NCBI RefSeq assembly: GCF_900176885.1
Contig: NZ_LT839648.1
Location: forward strand, 1,205,049-1,269,048
DNA: 64,000 nucleotides
From: Oceanobacillus senegalensis
Lineage (GTDB): Bacteria > Bacillota > Bacilli > Bacillales > Amphibacillaceae
Direction: 5' to 3'
Shown: positions 1-7,719 of the stretch, one piece after another
How the letters are laid out: the number at the start of each line of letters is the position of its first letter
How positions within the stretch are numbered: position 1 is the stretch's first letter
Translations under genes and position numbers: made by a program
The notes under the pieces: model-generated
Told to the model about the DNA's origin: nothing
Databases searched by the model: none
The model's input: the letters and a program-made list of their open reading frames with translations, nothing else

Positions 1-1125
1 AATCAAATTAAGGTCTCTAAAAGACAAGTTCAATTTGTCATAACAGCTCCAACTCGGGAATTAGCGACGCAAATTTATGATGAAGTTAGGAAAATCATTA
101 AATTAGCTAATCAAGAAGGAAGCTGGATTGCTAAGTTATTAGTTGGTGGTACAGACAAGCAGAAGATGATCGAAAAGCTAAAAGAACCACCACACATTGT
201 GGTTGGTACTCCTGGTCGTATTTTAGATTTGGTAAAGGAAGACGCTATATGCATTTATTCAGCTGAAGCTTTTGTAATTGATGAAGCAGATTTAATGCTG
301 GATTTAGGTTTTATAAATGATGTGGACCAATTATTGATTCGCTCTAAGAAGGATATTCAATTATTAGTGTTCTCTGCAACGATTCCACAAAGATTGGAGC
401 ACTTTTTCAGAAAATATTTAGAAAACCCGGTTTATGTTAAATTAGCCGATCAAATTTCACCCGAAAAGATGGAACACCGACTTATAGCGGTAAAGCATCG
501 TGAAGAGGCGGATATTATTATCGAGATTTCCAAAGCAATTAATCCATATTTAGCTATTATCTTTACAAATGGGAAGGAACAAGCAAACGAATTATCATCT
601 ATTCTAATTAGTAAGGGATTGGATGTCGGTCTTATTCATGGAGGTTTGACACCAAGGGAAAGAAAACGTGTATTAAAAGATATTCAAAATCTTAAGTTTC
701 AATATGTTGTTGCTACAGACCTTGCTGCAAGAGGGATTAATATAAAAGGGGTTAGCCATGTCATTAATGCGCAAATTCCGAAAGAAGAAGAATTTTATAT
801 CCATCGGGTAGGAAGAACCGCAAGAGCTGGGATGGAAGGGACAGCGATAAGTCTTTATCAAGAGGATGACTTAACATTAATAAAAAAATTAGAAGAAAAA
901 GGACTTCATTTCACATATGTAGATGTGCGAAATGGTGAATGGAAAGAGGCAAAGTCTTGGAATGAACGTCATTTGCGAACAAAAACAACAACAAATATAG
1001 AAAAGGAAGCATGGAAACGAGTTCCAAAAGCCAAAAAAGTCAAACCAGGTTATAAGAAAAAAATGAAACAACAACAAGCTTCAATAAAGAGACAGCTCAC
1101 TAAGAAATCAAAATATAAGAAATAG
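1..1125 (+). CDS. cshB: DEAD-box ATP-dependent RNA helicase (5'-truncated by window edge)
   Basis: ATP-dependent RNA unwinding enzyme of the cold-shock/ribosome-biogenesis type. The reading frame is open from base 1, so the N-terminus with the Q motif and Walker A lies outside the window. Visible motifs in order are PTRELA (motif Ia, near base 50), TPGR (Ib), DEAD (II, near base 280), SAT (III, near 370), then the second RecA domain with HRVGRTARAG (VI, near 800), followed by a basic Lys/Gln-rich tail typical of RNA-binding extensions. The next gene is nfo, as in the B. subtilis cshB(yqfR)-nfo(yqfS) pair, which supports CshB over other helicase paralogues. The first internal ATG (166) is not the real start. 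Confidence 0.93.
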   Translation, partial: NQIKVSKRQVQFVITAPTRELATQIYDEVRKIIKLANQEGSWIAKLLVGGTDKQKMIEKLKEPPHIVVGTPGRILDLVKEDAICIYSAEAFVIDEADLMLDLGFINDVDQLLIRSKKDIQLLVFSATIPQRLEHFFRKYLENPVYVKLADQISPEKMEHRLIAVKHREEADIIIEISKAINPYLAIIFTNGKEQANELSSILISKGLDVGLIHGGLTPRERKRVLKDIQNLKFQYVVATDLAARGINIKGVSHVINAQIPKEEEFYIHRVGRTARAGMEGTAISLYQEDDLTLIKKLEEKGLHFTYVDVRNGEWKEAKSWNERHLRTKTTTNIEKEAWKRVPKAKKVKPGYKKKMKQQQASIKRQLTKKSKYKK

Positions 1126-1190
1126 ACTTGACGGTATGTTTGAATCAATAAGTATTGGAAGTACTGCTGAATAAAGAAGAGGTGTATGAA

Positions 1191-2084
1191 TTGTTAAAAA
1201 TAGGATCTCATGTATCAATGAGTGGGAAAAAAATGCTTTTAGGCTCAAGTGAGGAAGCCTCAGCATATGGTGCAAATACATTCATGATTTACACGGGGGC
1301 ACCACAAAATACGAGACGTAAACCAATTGAAGAATTAAATATAGAAGCGGGCCTAGAACATATGGATAAACATGGCATGTCTGATATAGTAGTACATGCT
1401 CCATATATTATTAATATAGGAAATACAACGAAACCAGCAACATTTGAATTAGGTGTAAATTTCCTTAGGAGTGAAATAGAGCGAACAGAGGCAATCGGTG
1501 CAAAACAAATCGTCTTACACCCAGGCGCACATGTTGGGGCTGGATCGGATGAAGGAATAAAGAAAATAATTGAGGGTTTAAACGAAGTACTTGATAAAGA
1601 TAACAGTGTTCAAATCGCTCTGGAAACTATGGCAGGAAAAGGAACTGAAATTGGGAGATCATTTGACGAGATTGCAAAGATTATTGATGGGGTAGCCTTA
1701 AACGAAAAACTATCTATATGTATGGATACCTGCCATATTCATGATGCAGGGTATGACATTGTAAATGACTTTGATGGGGTACTTCTAGAGTTCGATAAAA
1801 TAATTGGAATAGACCGAATTAAGGTAGTACATGTAAATGATAGTAAAAATGAACGGGGAGCACATAAAGATCGGCATGAAAATATAGGTTTTGGTCATAT
1901 TGGTTTTAAAGCACTACACTATGTCATTCATCATCCCCAATTACAAGAATTACCAAAAATCTTAGAAACTCCATATGTTGGTGAAGATAAAAAAAATAAA
2001 AAAGCTCCGTACAAATTTGAAATTGAAATGATTAGAAATGGACATTTTGAAGAGGATTTAAAAGAGAAAATTTTAAATCAGTAA
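1191..2084 (+). CDS. nfo: Endonuclease IV (AP endonuclease)
   Basis: Cleaves DNA 5' to abasic sites in base excision repair; a TIM-barrel enzyme with a trinuclear zinc centre. Family signatures are visible, including the conserved beginning [13 protein letters not shown], then [29 protein letters not shown] and [25 protein letters not shown], which carry the His/Asp/Glu metal ligands. The TTG start at 1191 is chosen over the upstream TTG at 1155 because AAGAAGAGGTG lies just before it and the resulting 297 residues equal the usual family length. It follows the helicase by 65 bp and ends at a bidirectional terminator. Involvement in spore DNA repair is known for the B. subtilis orthologue. Confidence 0.95.
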   Translation: MLKIGSHVSMSGKKMLLGSSEEASAYGANTFMIYTGAPQNTRRKPIEELNIEAGLEHMDKHGMSDIVVHAPYIINIGNTTKPATFELGVNFLRSEIERTEAIGAKQIVLHPGAHVGAGSDEGIKKIIEGLNEVLDKDNSVQIALETMAGKGTEIGRSFDEIAKIIDGVALNEKLSICMDTCHIHDAGYDIVNDFDGVLLEFDKIIGIDRIKVVHVNDSKNERGAHKDRHENIGFGHIGFKALHYVIHHPQLQELPKILETPYVGEDKKNKKAPYKFEIEMIRNGHFEEDLKEKILNQ

Positions 2085-2092
2085 TAGTCAAT

Positions 2093-2138
2093 AATAAGAA
2101 AGAGGGTAACATTCTGTGATGTTACCCTCTTTCTTATT
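2093..2138. terminator. Bidirectional terminator between nfo and yqfT
   Basis: A long near-perfect hairpin: AATAAGAAAGAGGGTAACAT pairs with its complement across a 6-nt loop. It is T-rich on both sides and serves the convergent genes. It overlaps the last codons of the minus-strand gene. Confidence 0.85.
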
Positions 2139-2418
2139 CAAATAAATGTTGCAATCCATATGATCTAATTATCTCATCCAATAAATTTCTTGCTTCTTTA
2201 GCTGTGTTGATATCTGTAATATGTGCTAATTCCTGAAACATTTTTTCACGATCTTTTAATTTAAATGGATCTAGGGAATTTTGTTTTAAGTATTTGGAAA
2301 TTTGTTGTGCCTGTTGTCTGGAAATTGAGAATCCATACTGTCTTCCGTAAAAAAGTAATTCATCGGAATTAATCTGTTTTAACTTATTCTTTACTAACTC
2401 TTTTATAAAAATGGACAT
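2134..2418 (-). CDS. yqfT: DUF2624 family protein (YqfT-like)
   Basis: Small soluble protein of 94 residues, conserved in Bacillaceae next to nfo; function unknown. The sequence is rich in helix formers and charged residues, with a motif around GFSISRQQAQQISKYLK that looks like a short helical hairpin. Its tail is encoded inside the shared terminator hairpin. The identification rests on position after nfo (as yqfS-yqfT in B. subtilis) and on the recognisable DUF2624-like sequence. No catalytic residues can be proposed. Confidence 0.75.
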   Translation of the reverse strand: MSIFIKELVKNKLKQINSDELLFYGRQYGFSISRQQAQQISKYLKQNSLDPFKLKDREKMFQELAHITDINTAKEARNLLDEIIRSYGLQHLFE

Positions 2419-2605
2419 ATTGAAAAACTCCCCAAAGAATTTTCTTCTATACTATATGCAAACAAAACAAAAAAATAAACTTGTCTTGCCTATATAGTGG
2501 AAAGTTTGCAAGTGTATACAATGCTTCCACAAAATAACATTATTATAAAAGCGAGTACTCCATACACTATAACTGCACCTCATCACAGAAAAGGAGGTCA
2601 AGGAC

Positions 2606-2986
2606 ATGGATGAACAAAAGAACAATCGTGTAGAAGAGGCACCTCGCCATGGAGAGAATCATGGTGAAGAGATAAAAAATCAGGATTTTGTTGGGATTGA
2701 GCCAGATAGCACTAGAAACGAAGAATATGCAGCTGAGTTTACAGCAGATGATTATGATGTTAGAAATAGATCGGAGACAGATGGAGAAGTAAATAGCATG
2801 TGGGGATGGGTTGGGTTAGCTTTATCCATCATTTCATTCTTCATGTGGCCGATAGTTTTAGGAGCTGCAGGAATAATTTTAGGGTTTGTCTCCAGAGCTC
2901 GTGGTGCAGACACCCTTGGTAATATTGCTATTGCAGCAGGGGCAATATCCATATTGATAACAGTCTTTATATTGCCTTTCGTATAG
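2606..2986 (+). CDS. yqfX: DUF4190 domain small membrane protein (YqfX-like)
   Basis: 126-residue protein with an acidic, hydrophilic first 70 residues (many Glu/Asp, likely cytoplasmic) followed by two hydrophobic segments at about 69-93 and 102-126. The Gly/Ala-rich pair, with G-W-x-G near the start of the first segment, is the DUF4190 pattern. The start is supported by AAAGGAGGTCAAGGAC before ATG. In B. subtilis yqfX is followed by ispG and yqfZ; here yqfZ follows directly in opposite orientation and ispG is missing. Function is unknown; spore-associated expression is plausible but not shown by the sequence. Confidence 0.72.
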   Translation: MDEQKNNRVEEAPRHGENHGEEIKNQDFVGIEPDSTRNEEYAAEFTADDYDVRNRSETDGEVNSMWGWVGLALSIISFFMWPIVLGAAGIILGFVSRARGADTLGNIAIAAGAISILITVFILPFV

Positions 2987-2998
2987 CTATATAAAATG

Positions 2999-3361
2999 TT
3001 AAAAGGAGACTGAAGAATTGGCTTCGGTCTCCTTTTTATTGTATAGGGGAAAAAAATAATAATTATGTGATTCCAGTTCGTATGGATTGACTCCAGGATT
3101 AATTTGTTTAAAATCTGTAAGTATTTGCGATGATTCGAAATGTTTTAGGTGCTGTTTATTAATTTCTTCTACAATTGACAACACGGTATCACCAGGAGAT
3201 ACTTTAACTTTCATTATGGTGAAATCAACTTCATTAAAAATATGAACTTGATCCGTTAAAGTTTGATTAGTTCCTGGTATACTTAAAGATAAATCTTTAT
3301 AAATACTTATTAAAAGCAGTATAATAAATATATACATAAAATATCTTTTTAATACATGCAT
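2999..3361 (-). CDS. yqfZ: LysM-like membrane-anchored protein (YqfZ-like)
   Basis: About 120 residues: an N-terminal hydrophobic helix (residues 7-25), then a segment beginning V-S-P-G-D-T-V and ending Q-I-N-P-G-V-N-P-Y-E-L, which is the LysM pattern for binding peptidoglycan. It is therefore probably a cell-surface or forespore-envelope protein. Two adjacent ATG codons are possible; the second (3361) sits 6 nt after AAGGAG and is preferred. B. subtilis has yqfZ in the same neighbourhood. No catalytic domain is present. Confidence 0.7.
   Translation of the reverse strand: MHVLKRYFMYIFIILLLISIYKDLSLSIPGTNQTLTDQVHIFNEVDFTIMKVKVSPGDTVLSIVEEINKQHLKHFESSQILTDFKQINPGVNPYELESHNYYFFPLYNKKETEANSSVSF
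3001..3038. terminator. Bidirectional terminator between yqfX and yqfZ
   Basis: GGAGACTGAAG pairs with CTTCGGTCTCC over a 6-nt loop, flanked by an A-run and a T-run. It serves both convergent genes and overlaps the end of the minus-strand gene. Confidence 0.85.
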
Positions 3362-3426
3362 CATTTTCTCCTTTTTCTGAAACCAATTAAGTCTCGTTTT
3401 CGTATTATAAATGGAGGAGGGATTCT

Positions 3427-4062
3427 TTGGAAATATTTAATTTAGAATGGATTGGAATTATTATAACTGGTCTTGGTACATTATTTATACTTGGTGAAGT
3501 TTTAGTAAATGCTCGCGGTATTTTTGGTATCTTGGGTATTGGCTTCATGACGATATATTTTGGTGCTTATGTGGTAGAAACAAGCTCCTTTGTTATTATG
3601 CTTATTTTATATTTTATTGGTTTATTACTTATAATTATTGATGGAAAAATATTAAATGATGGAACTTTAGCAACGATTGGATTGGTTACGATGTTAGTTG
3701 CCGTAGCAATTGCTGCACCATCTTTTACGGCTGGATTATATTCGGTACTAGGAGTTATTATTGGCGCTTTTAGTTCTCTTTTATTCCTCAAGGTATTTAA
3801 GAAAAGGGAAGTGTGGACTAAGCTTGCCCTAAAGGATCAACTAACAAGTGAAGCAGGTTATAATTCACTTAATAAGGAGTATGAATCATTAAACAATCAA
3901 ATAGGAATAACATTAACCGATTTACGCCCTGTTGGAACGATTCAAATCAAACAAAAAGAATATAGTGCCATTTCCAATGGTCAATGGATAGAAAAAAATA
4001 TAGAAGTCCAGGTGATTCAGGTGGATGGAACGAGAATCCTGGTGGAAAAAGTGGATAAATAA
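3427..4062 (+). CDS. NfeD-family membrane protein
   Basis: 211-residue membrane protein. The first 125 residues hold four to five hydrophobic segments, and the last 65 form a soluble beta-rich domain (L-T-D-L-R-P-V-G-T-I-Q-I ... V-E-V-x-Q-V-D-G-T-R-I-L-V-E-K) that matches the OB-like C-terminal domain of NfeD proteins. NfeD proteins usually partner with flotillin/SPFH-type membrane organisers; no such partner is adjacent, so the role is open. Start is TTG at 3427 after GGAGGAGGG. It is followed by its own terminator, so it appears monocistronic. Confidence 0.72.
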   Translation: MEIFNLEWIGIIITGLGTLFILGEVLVNARGIFGILGIGFMTIYFGAYVVETSSFVIMLILYFIGLLLIIIDGKILNDGTLATIGLVTMLVAVAIAAPSFTAGLYSVLGVIIGAFSSLLFLKVFKKREVWTKLALKDQLTSEAGYNSLNKEYESLNNQIGITLTDLRPVGTIQIKQKEYSAISNGQWIEKNIEVQVIQVDGTRILVEKVDK

Positions 4063-4074
4063 TGAAAAGAATAA

Positions 4075-4119
4075 GCTAACACATTCTCTAAAAAAGTGAA
4101 TGGTGTTAGCTTTTTTTTT
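4075..4119 (+). terminator. Rho-independent terminator after NfeD-like gene
   Basis: GCTAACACATTC pairs with GAATGGTGTTAGC over an 11-nt loop and is followed by a run of nine T. Confidence 0.85.
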
Positions 4120-4306
4120 AAATAAACAGATACAAAATAATCGTATATCTATAGAATATATGGAATGGCTAATCAAATTTTTGGTTTCTTTTTAATTGGA
4201 TCTTAACAATTTATGAAGAATGGTAATAGATGAAATAGGGGAATAACTAAATATAGGAATCAATAAATTCATTTGTTAATTTAATGTAAATTTTTGTCGT
4301 AACGCC

Positions 4307-4333
4307 TTTACAATGTCTTTACGTATATTTACT
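4307..4333 (+). promoter_or_regulatory. Candidate Pho box upstream of phosphate cotransporter
   Basis: Three TTTAC-type hexamers in direct repeat: TTTACA (4307-4312), TTTACG (4318-4323) and TTTACT (4328-4333), 11 and 10 bp apart, matching the PhoP recognition pattern TT(A/T/C)A(C/T)A on one face of the helix. The stretch also reads as a sigma-A promoter, TTTACA - 17 bp - TACTAT. The position relative to the start of transcription is less ideal than for the phoU box at 11.2 kb. Confidence 0.45.
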
Positions 4334-4384
4334 ATGGATTAGGGTAACCGAACAAGACAAACAGAATGAAGGGATGTTTCGAAA

Positions 4385-6013
4385 TTGGATCTAGACATAC
4401 AGAAGTTGATATTCGAATTTGTTGGAGGATTAGGTATTTTCCTCCTAGGGATAAAATTTATGGGAGACGGTCTGCAAAAATCAGCTGGTGATCGATTAAG
4501 AGACATTTTAGATCGATTTACAAGCAACCCATTTCTGGGGGTACTTGCAGGTATGATTGTAACCATTTTAATCCAAAGTAGCTCAGGTACGACAGTTTTG
4601 ACTGTTGGGCTAGTAAATGCTGGATTTATGACATTGAGGCAAGCAATTGGAGTCATTATGGGGGCTAATATTGGTACTACTGTTACCGCATTTATAATTG
4701 GTATTGATTTAGGGGAATATGCATTACCAATAATGGCTGTTGGGGCATTTCTATTATTTTTCTTTAAAAAGCCAATCTTTAATGCTGTGGGTCAAGCTGT
4801 ATTTGGATTTGGATCTTTATTCTTTGGTTTAGAACTAATGAGTAGTGGTATGAAGCCATTACGTTCATTGGAAGCCTTTCATGAATTAACCGTCAGTATG
4901 AGTGATAATCCAATATTAGGGGTAGTTATTGGGACCGTATTTACAGTAGTTGTTCAAAGTTCCAGTGCAACCATTGGTATTCTCCAAGGTTTATTCGCAG
5001 AAGGAGCCATGACCTTAGATGCAGCAATACCAGTACTATTCGGGGATAATATCGGGACAACAATCACTGCTGTTTTGGCCTCCATTGGTGCTAGTATTGC
5101 AGCGAAACGTGCGGCATTAGTCCATGTTACCTTTAATATGATTGGTACAACAATATTTTTACTACTTTTAGGTGTATTTACATCCTATGTATCCTATTTA
5201 CAAGGACAATTTAATCTAAATCCTGAGATGACGATTGCCTTTGCGCACGGAAGCTTTAACATTATGAATACAATCATACAATTTCCATTTATTGCAGGCT
5301 TAGCATGGCTAGTAACAAAAGTGATTCCTGGTGAAGATTCTATTGTTGAATACAAACCACAGCATTTAGATCCTATTTTTATTCAGCGTTCCTCTTCAGT
5401 AGCATTACAACAGGCAAAAAATGAAGTGGTTAGAATGGGAGAATATGCATATAAAGGTTTAGAAGAAACTCATTCATATTTAGCTACAAATTCTAAAAAA
5501 CACTCAGAAACAGCAACGCAAATTGAGGGTGCCATAAACAGTTTAGATAGAAAAATCACAGAATACCTTGTTAATATTTCTTCTGCAGGTTCGATGACGG
5601 AAGCAGAAAGTGAAAAACATACAGCACTTATGGATTCGGTTCGAGATATGGAACGTATTGGTGATCATTTTGAAAATATCATTGAATTAGTTGATTATAA
5701 AATTTCCAATAAAGTTCAAATAACGGATCAAGCAATGGATGATCTAAATAATATGTTCGATTTAACATTAATGACAGTTAAACAATCGGTTCATGCATTA
5801 GAAGAGTCGAACAGAGAAAAAGCTCTTGAAGTTATGCAAAAAGAAGAAGAAATTGATAGAATGGAAAGACAATATCGTAAAAAACACATTATTCGAATGA
5901 ATGAAGGACTTTGCTCAGGATCAGCAGGTATTGTGTTTGTTGATATTATTAGTAACTTAGAGCGTATTGGTGATCATGCGGTAAATATTGCAGAAGATGT
6001 TTTAGGGGAATAA
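4385..6013 (+). CDS. Na+/phosphate cotransporter with C-terminal PhoU-like domain
   Basis: 542-residue transporter of the NptA/YjbB (SLC34-like) family. Residues 1-320 carry two inverted copies of the Na/Pi repeat, with the QSSSGTTVLTVGLVNAG and QSSSATIGILQGL signatures that line the substrate path, each followed by GxNIGTT or GDNIGTT. Residues about 340-540 form two PhoU-like three-helix units, with the repeated E-R-I-G-D-H pattern near residues 425 and 530. Such fusions are thought to couple transport to phosphate signalling. Start is TTG at 4385. The gene stands alone, behind a Pho-box-like promoter and before a terminator. No pst operon occurs in the window, so this may be a main phosphate importer. 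Confidence 0.9.
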   Translation: MDLDIQKLIFEFVGGLGIFLLGIKFMGDGLQKSAGDRLRDILDRFTSNPFLGVLAGMIVTILIQSSSGTTVLTVGLVNAGFMTLRQAIGVIMGANIGTTVTAFIIGIDLGEYALPIMAVGAFLLFFFKKPIFNAVGQAVFGFGSLFFGLELMSSGMKPLRSLEAFHELTVSMSDNPILGVVIGTVFTVVVQSSSATIGILQGLFAEGAMTLDAAIPVLFGDNIGTTITAVLASIGASIAAKRAALVHVTFNMIGTTIFLLLLGVFTSYVSYLQGQFNLNPEMTIAFAHGSFNIMNTIIQFPFIAGLAWLVTKVIPGEDSIVEYKPQHLDPIFIQRSSSVALQQAKNEVVRMGEYAYKGLEETHSYLATNSKKHSETATQIEGAINSLDRKITEYLVNISSAGSMTEAESEKHTALMDSVRDMERIGDHFENIIELVDYKISNKVQITDQAMDDLNNMFDLTLMTVKQSVHALEESNREKALEVMQKEEEIDRMERQYRKKHIIRMNEGLCSGSAGIVFVDIISNLERIGDHAVNIAEDVLGE

Positions 6014-6019
6014 TCTTTA

Positions 6020-6051
6020 GGAAAGAAAGTGTTTTACTTTCTTTCCTTTTT
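6020..6051 (+). terminator. Terminator after Na/Pi cotransporter
   Basis: GGAAAGAAAGT and ACTTTCTTTCC form an 11-bp perfect stem with a 5-nt loop, followed by TTTTT. Confidence 0.85.
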
Positions 6052-6203
6052 CAATTTAAGTTACCTTGTTTCAATATCGGACACTAGTAATTTGCATTAC
6101 AAAAATATCCGTTTTAAGGGAGTTATTTACTATTTATTGAAATTGTTTTTAATAAGTGTTACTATAAACTTTGTTGTTTCTGATAGATGTTTGTCGGAAA
6201 TAG

Positions 6204-6232
6204 TTGACTTTTTTGGAAGAACATGGTATTTT
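6204..6232 (+). promoter_or_regulatory. Promoter of the tRNA cluster
   Basis: TTGACT, 17 bp, TATTTT. The -10 ends 35 bp before the first tRNA. The region between the transporter terminator and this promoter holds nothing else convincing. Confidence 0.55.
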
Positions 6233-6267
6233 ATATATTGTGCTATTTCAATGATACTTATAATTAT

Positions 6268-6342
6268 TCCACAGTAGCTCAGTGGTAGAGCAATCGGCTG
6301 TTAACCGATCGGTCGTAGGTTCGAATCCTACCTGTGGAGCCA
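6268..6342 (+). tRNA. tRNA-Asn (GTT)
   Basis: Complete cloverleaf with 7-bp acceptor stem TCCACAG/CTGTGGA, D stem GCTC/GAGC, anticodon GTT at 6300-6302, T stem GTAGG/CCTAC, discriminator G and encoded CCA. First gene of the six-tRNA cluster. Confidence 0.96.
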
Positions 6343-6346
6343 ACAT

Positions 6347-6420
6347 GGCGGTGTAGCTCAGCTGGCGAGAGCGTACGGTTCATACCCGTGAGGTCGTGGG
6401 TTCGATTCCCTCCGCCGCTA
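6347..6420 (+). tRNA. tRNA-Met (CAT), elongator type
   Basis: Cloverleaf with acceptor GGCGGTG/CGCCGCT, anticodon CAT at 6381-6383 and T loop TTCGATT. It closely resembles the known Bacillus elongator tRNA-Met. The 3' CCA is not encoded (TCA follows the discriminator), and the T stem GTGGG/CCCTC holds a T-T mismatch, so this may be a slightly decayed copy. Confidence 0.85.
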
Positions 6421-6457
6421 TCATACTTTATTGGACAGATTATATCATACAAAATAT

Positions 6458-6534
6458 GGCGGTCGTGGCGAAGTGGTTAACGCACCGGATTGTGGCTCCG
6501 GCATTCGTGGGTTCGATTCCCACCGGTCGCCCCA
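6458..6534 (+). tRNA. tRNA-His (GTG)
   Basis: Cloverleaf with the extra 5' G at position -1 opposite discriminator C, characteristic of tRNA-His. Acceptor GCGGTCG/CGGTCGC, anticodon GTG at 6492-6494 in the loop TTGTGGC, T stem GTGGG/CCCAC, encoded CCA. Confidence 0.96.
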
Positions 6535-6551
6535 TATAAAGAAATAGTAAC

Positions 6552-6628
6552 GGACCCTTAGCTCAGTTGGTTAGAGCTATCGGCTCATAACCGATCGGTC
6601 GCAGGTTCGAGTCCTGCAGGGTCCACCA
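6552..6628 (+). tRNA. tRNA with CAT anticodon, probably tRNA-Ile2 (lysidine-modified)
   Basis: Perfect acceptor GGACCCT/AGGGTCC, anticodon CAT at 6586-6588, T stem GCAGG/CCTGC, discriminator A, encoded CCA. The body resembles the Bacillus isoleucine tRNA whose CAU is converted to lysidine-AU by TilS, and differs from both the elongator tRNA-Met beside it and the initiator. Automated tools may label it tRNA-Met. Confidence 0.85.
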
Positions 6629-6647
6629 TTTTATTTTCATATTTCTT

Positions 6648-6740
6648 GGAGGTATACCCAAGTCTGGCTGAAGGGATCGGTCTTGAAAACCGACAGGCGG
6701 GTCAAACCGCGCGGGGGTTCGAATCCCTCTACCTCCTCCA
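6648..6740 (+). tRNA. tRNA-Ser (TGA)
   Basis: Class II tRNA with a long variable arm (about 6695-6712) and anticodon TGA at 6684-6686. Acceptor GGAGGTA/TACCTCC is perfect and CCA is encoded. The discriminator base reads T where bacterial tRNA-Ser usually has G. Confidence 0.93.
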
Positions 6741-6772
6741 TATATATGAAATACATAAAATATAATAAAATT

Positions 6773-6845
<73 letters not shown>

Positions 6846-6855
6846 TTACTTTCAG

Positions 6856-6879
6856 ACAAGTAGAAATACTTGTTTTTTA
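6856..6879 (+). terminator. Terminator of the tRNA cluster
   Basis: ACAAGTA, loop GAAA, TACTTGT, followed by a run of T. It lies 11 bp after the last tRNA. Confidence 0.8.
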
Positions 6880-6917
6880 TTATTTAAAAATTTAATTTCT
6901 AGTAATTCCCAAGTCTT

Positions 6918-6981
6918 ATGCAAATTATTTGCATGTTCTAGCGAGCAGTGATAACCTTCTAATTAAAGGGTTGATAACCTT
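6918..6981 (+). promoter_or_regulatory. Palindrome and direct repeat upstream of sodA
   Basis: A perfect 17-bp palindrome (ATGCAAAT-T-ATTTGCAT, 6918-6934) is followed by a 10-bp direct repeat TGATAACCTT at 6949-6958 and 6972-6981 (period 23 bp). These look like protein-binding sites controlling sodA. No clean sigma-A promoter is visible, so the regulator and promoter are undetermined. Confidence 0.4.
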
Positions 6982-7010
6982 ATTTTACCATTTTAAGGAG
7001 GAAGAAAATC

Positions 7011-7622
7011 ATGGCAAAATTTGAATTACCAGAATTACCATATGCATATGATGCATTAGAACCAACAATCGACAAAGAGACAATGACAATTCACCATACG
7101 AAACACCATAACACATATGTTACTAAATTAAATGGTGCTCTTGAAGGTGTTTCAGAGTTAGAAGGTAAATCTGTAGAAGAAATTATCAGTAATCTTGATG
7201 CTGTTCCAGAAGCAAAACGTACAGCTGTACGTAACAATGGTGGCGGACATGCTAACCATAGTCTTTTTTGGAAAGTTTTATCCCCAAATGGTGGAGGAGA
7301 GCCAACTGGCGAATTAGCTGATAAAATTAATGAGAAATTTGGAAGCTTTGCTAAATTTAAAGAAGAATTTGAAACTGCAGCTGCAGGCCGTTTCGGTTCA
7401 GGTTGGGCTTGGCTAGCTGTAAATAATGGTGAACTAGAAGTTACCAGCACACCAAACCAAGATTCTCCTTTAATGGAAGGTAAAACTCCTATTTTAGGAG
7501 TAGACGTTTGGGAGCATGCTTACTATTTAAAATATCAAAATAGACGCCCTGAATATTTAGCTGCATTCTGGAATGTAGTTAACTGGGATGAAGTTGCTAA
7601 AAATTTTGATGCAGCTAAATAA
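7011..7622 (+). CDS. sodA: Superoxide dismutase, Mn/Fe family
   Basis: Cytoplasmic enzyme that dismutes superoxide to oxygen and hydrogen peroxide. 203 residues, the normal length. The first metal-ligand His lies in M-T-I-H-H-T-K-H-H (about residue 28), the second in [11 protein letters not shown]. The last two lie in D-V-W-E-H-A-Y (Asp and His, near 164-168). Ribosome binding site AAGGAGG is 8 nt before the ATG. It is monocistronic, with its own terminator. sodA also sits before yqgE and pbpA in B. subtilis. Mn preference is inferred from close similarity to Bacillus SodA. Confidence 0.97.
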   Translation: MAKFELPELPYAYDALEPTIDKETMTIHHTKHHNTYVTKLNGALEGVSELEGKSVEEIISNLDAVPEAKRTAVRNNGGGHANHSLFWKVLSPNGGGEPTGELADKINEKFGSFAKFKEEFETAAAGRFGSGWAWLAVNNGELEVTSTPNQDSPLMEGKTPILGVDVWEHAYYLKYQNRRPEYLAAFWNVVNWDEVAKNFDAAK

Positions 7623-7633
7623 ATAAATAAACG

Positions 7634-7665
7634 AAACACGTGGGACTTTCCCACGTGTTTTTTTG
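7634..7665 (+). terminator. Terminator after sodA
   Basis: AACACGTGGGA and TCCCACGTGTT form a perfect stem with a 3-nt loop, followed by T7. Confidence 0.9.
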
Positions 7666-7719
7666 CATATCTAACTTCTATTCGACCAAACTAAGAATAG
7701 ACCAAAGGAGTAGTTAGAT

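Noticed and set aside
673-861. Minus-strand reading frames within the helicase gene (also 889-1077)
   Set aside because: Shadows of the helicase reading frame without ribosome sites.
6029-6277. 82-residue plus-strand reading frame between the Na/Pi transporter and the tRNAs
   Set aside because: It begins inside the transporter's terminator hairpin, covers the tRNA promoter and runs into tRNA-Asn; no ribosome site and a biased hydrophobic composition from AT-rich DNA.
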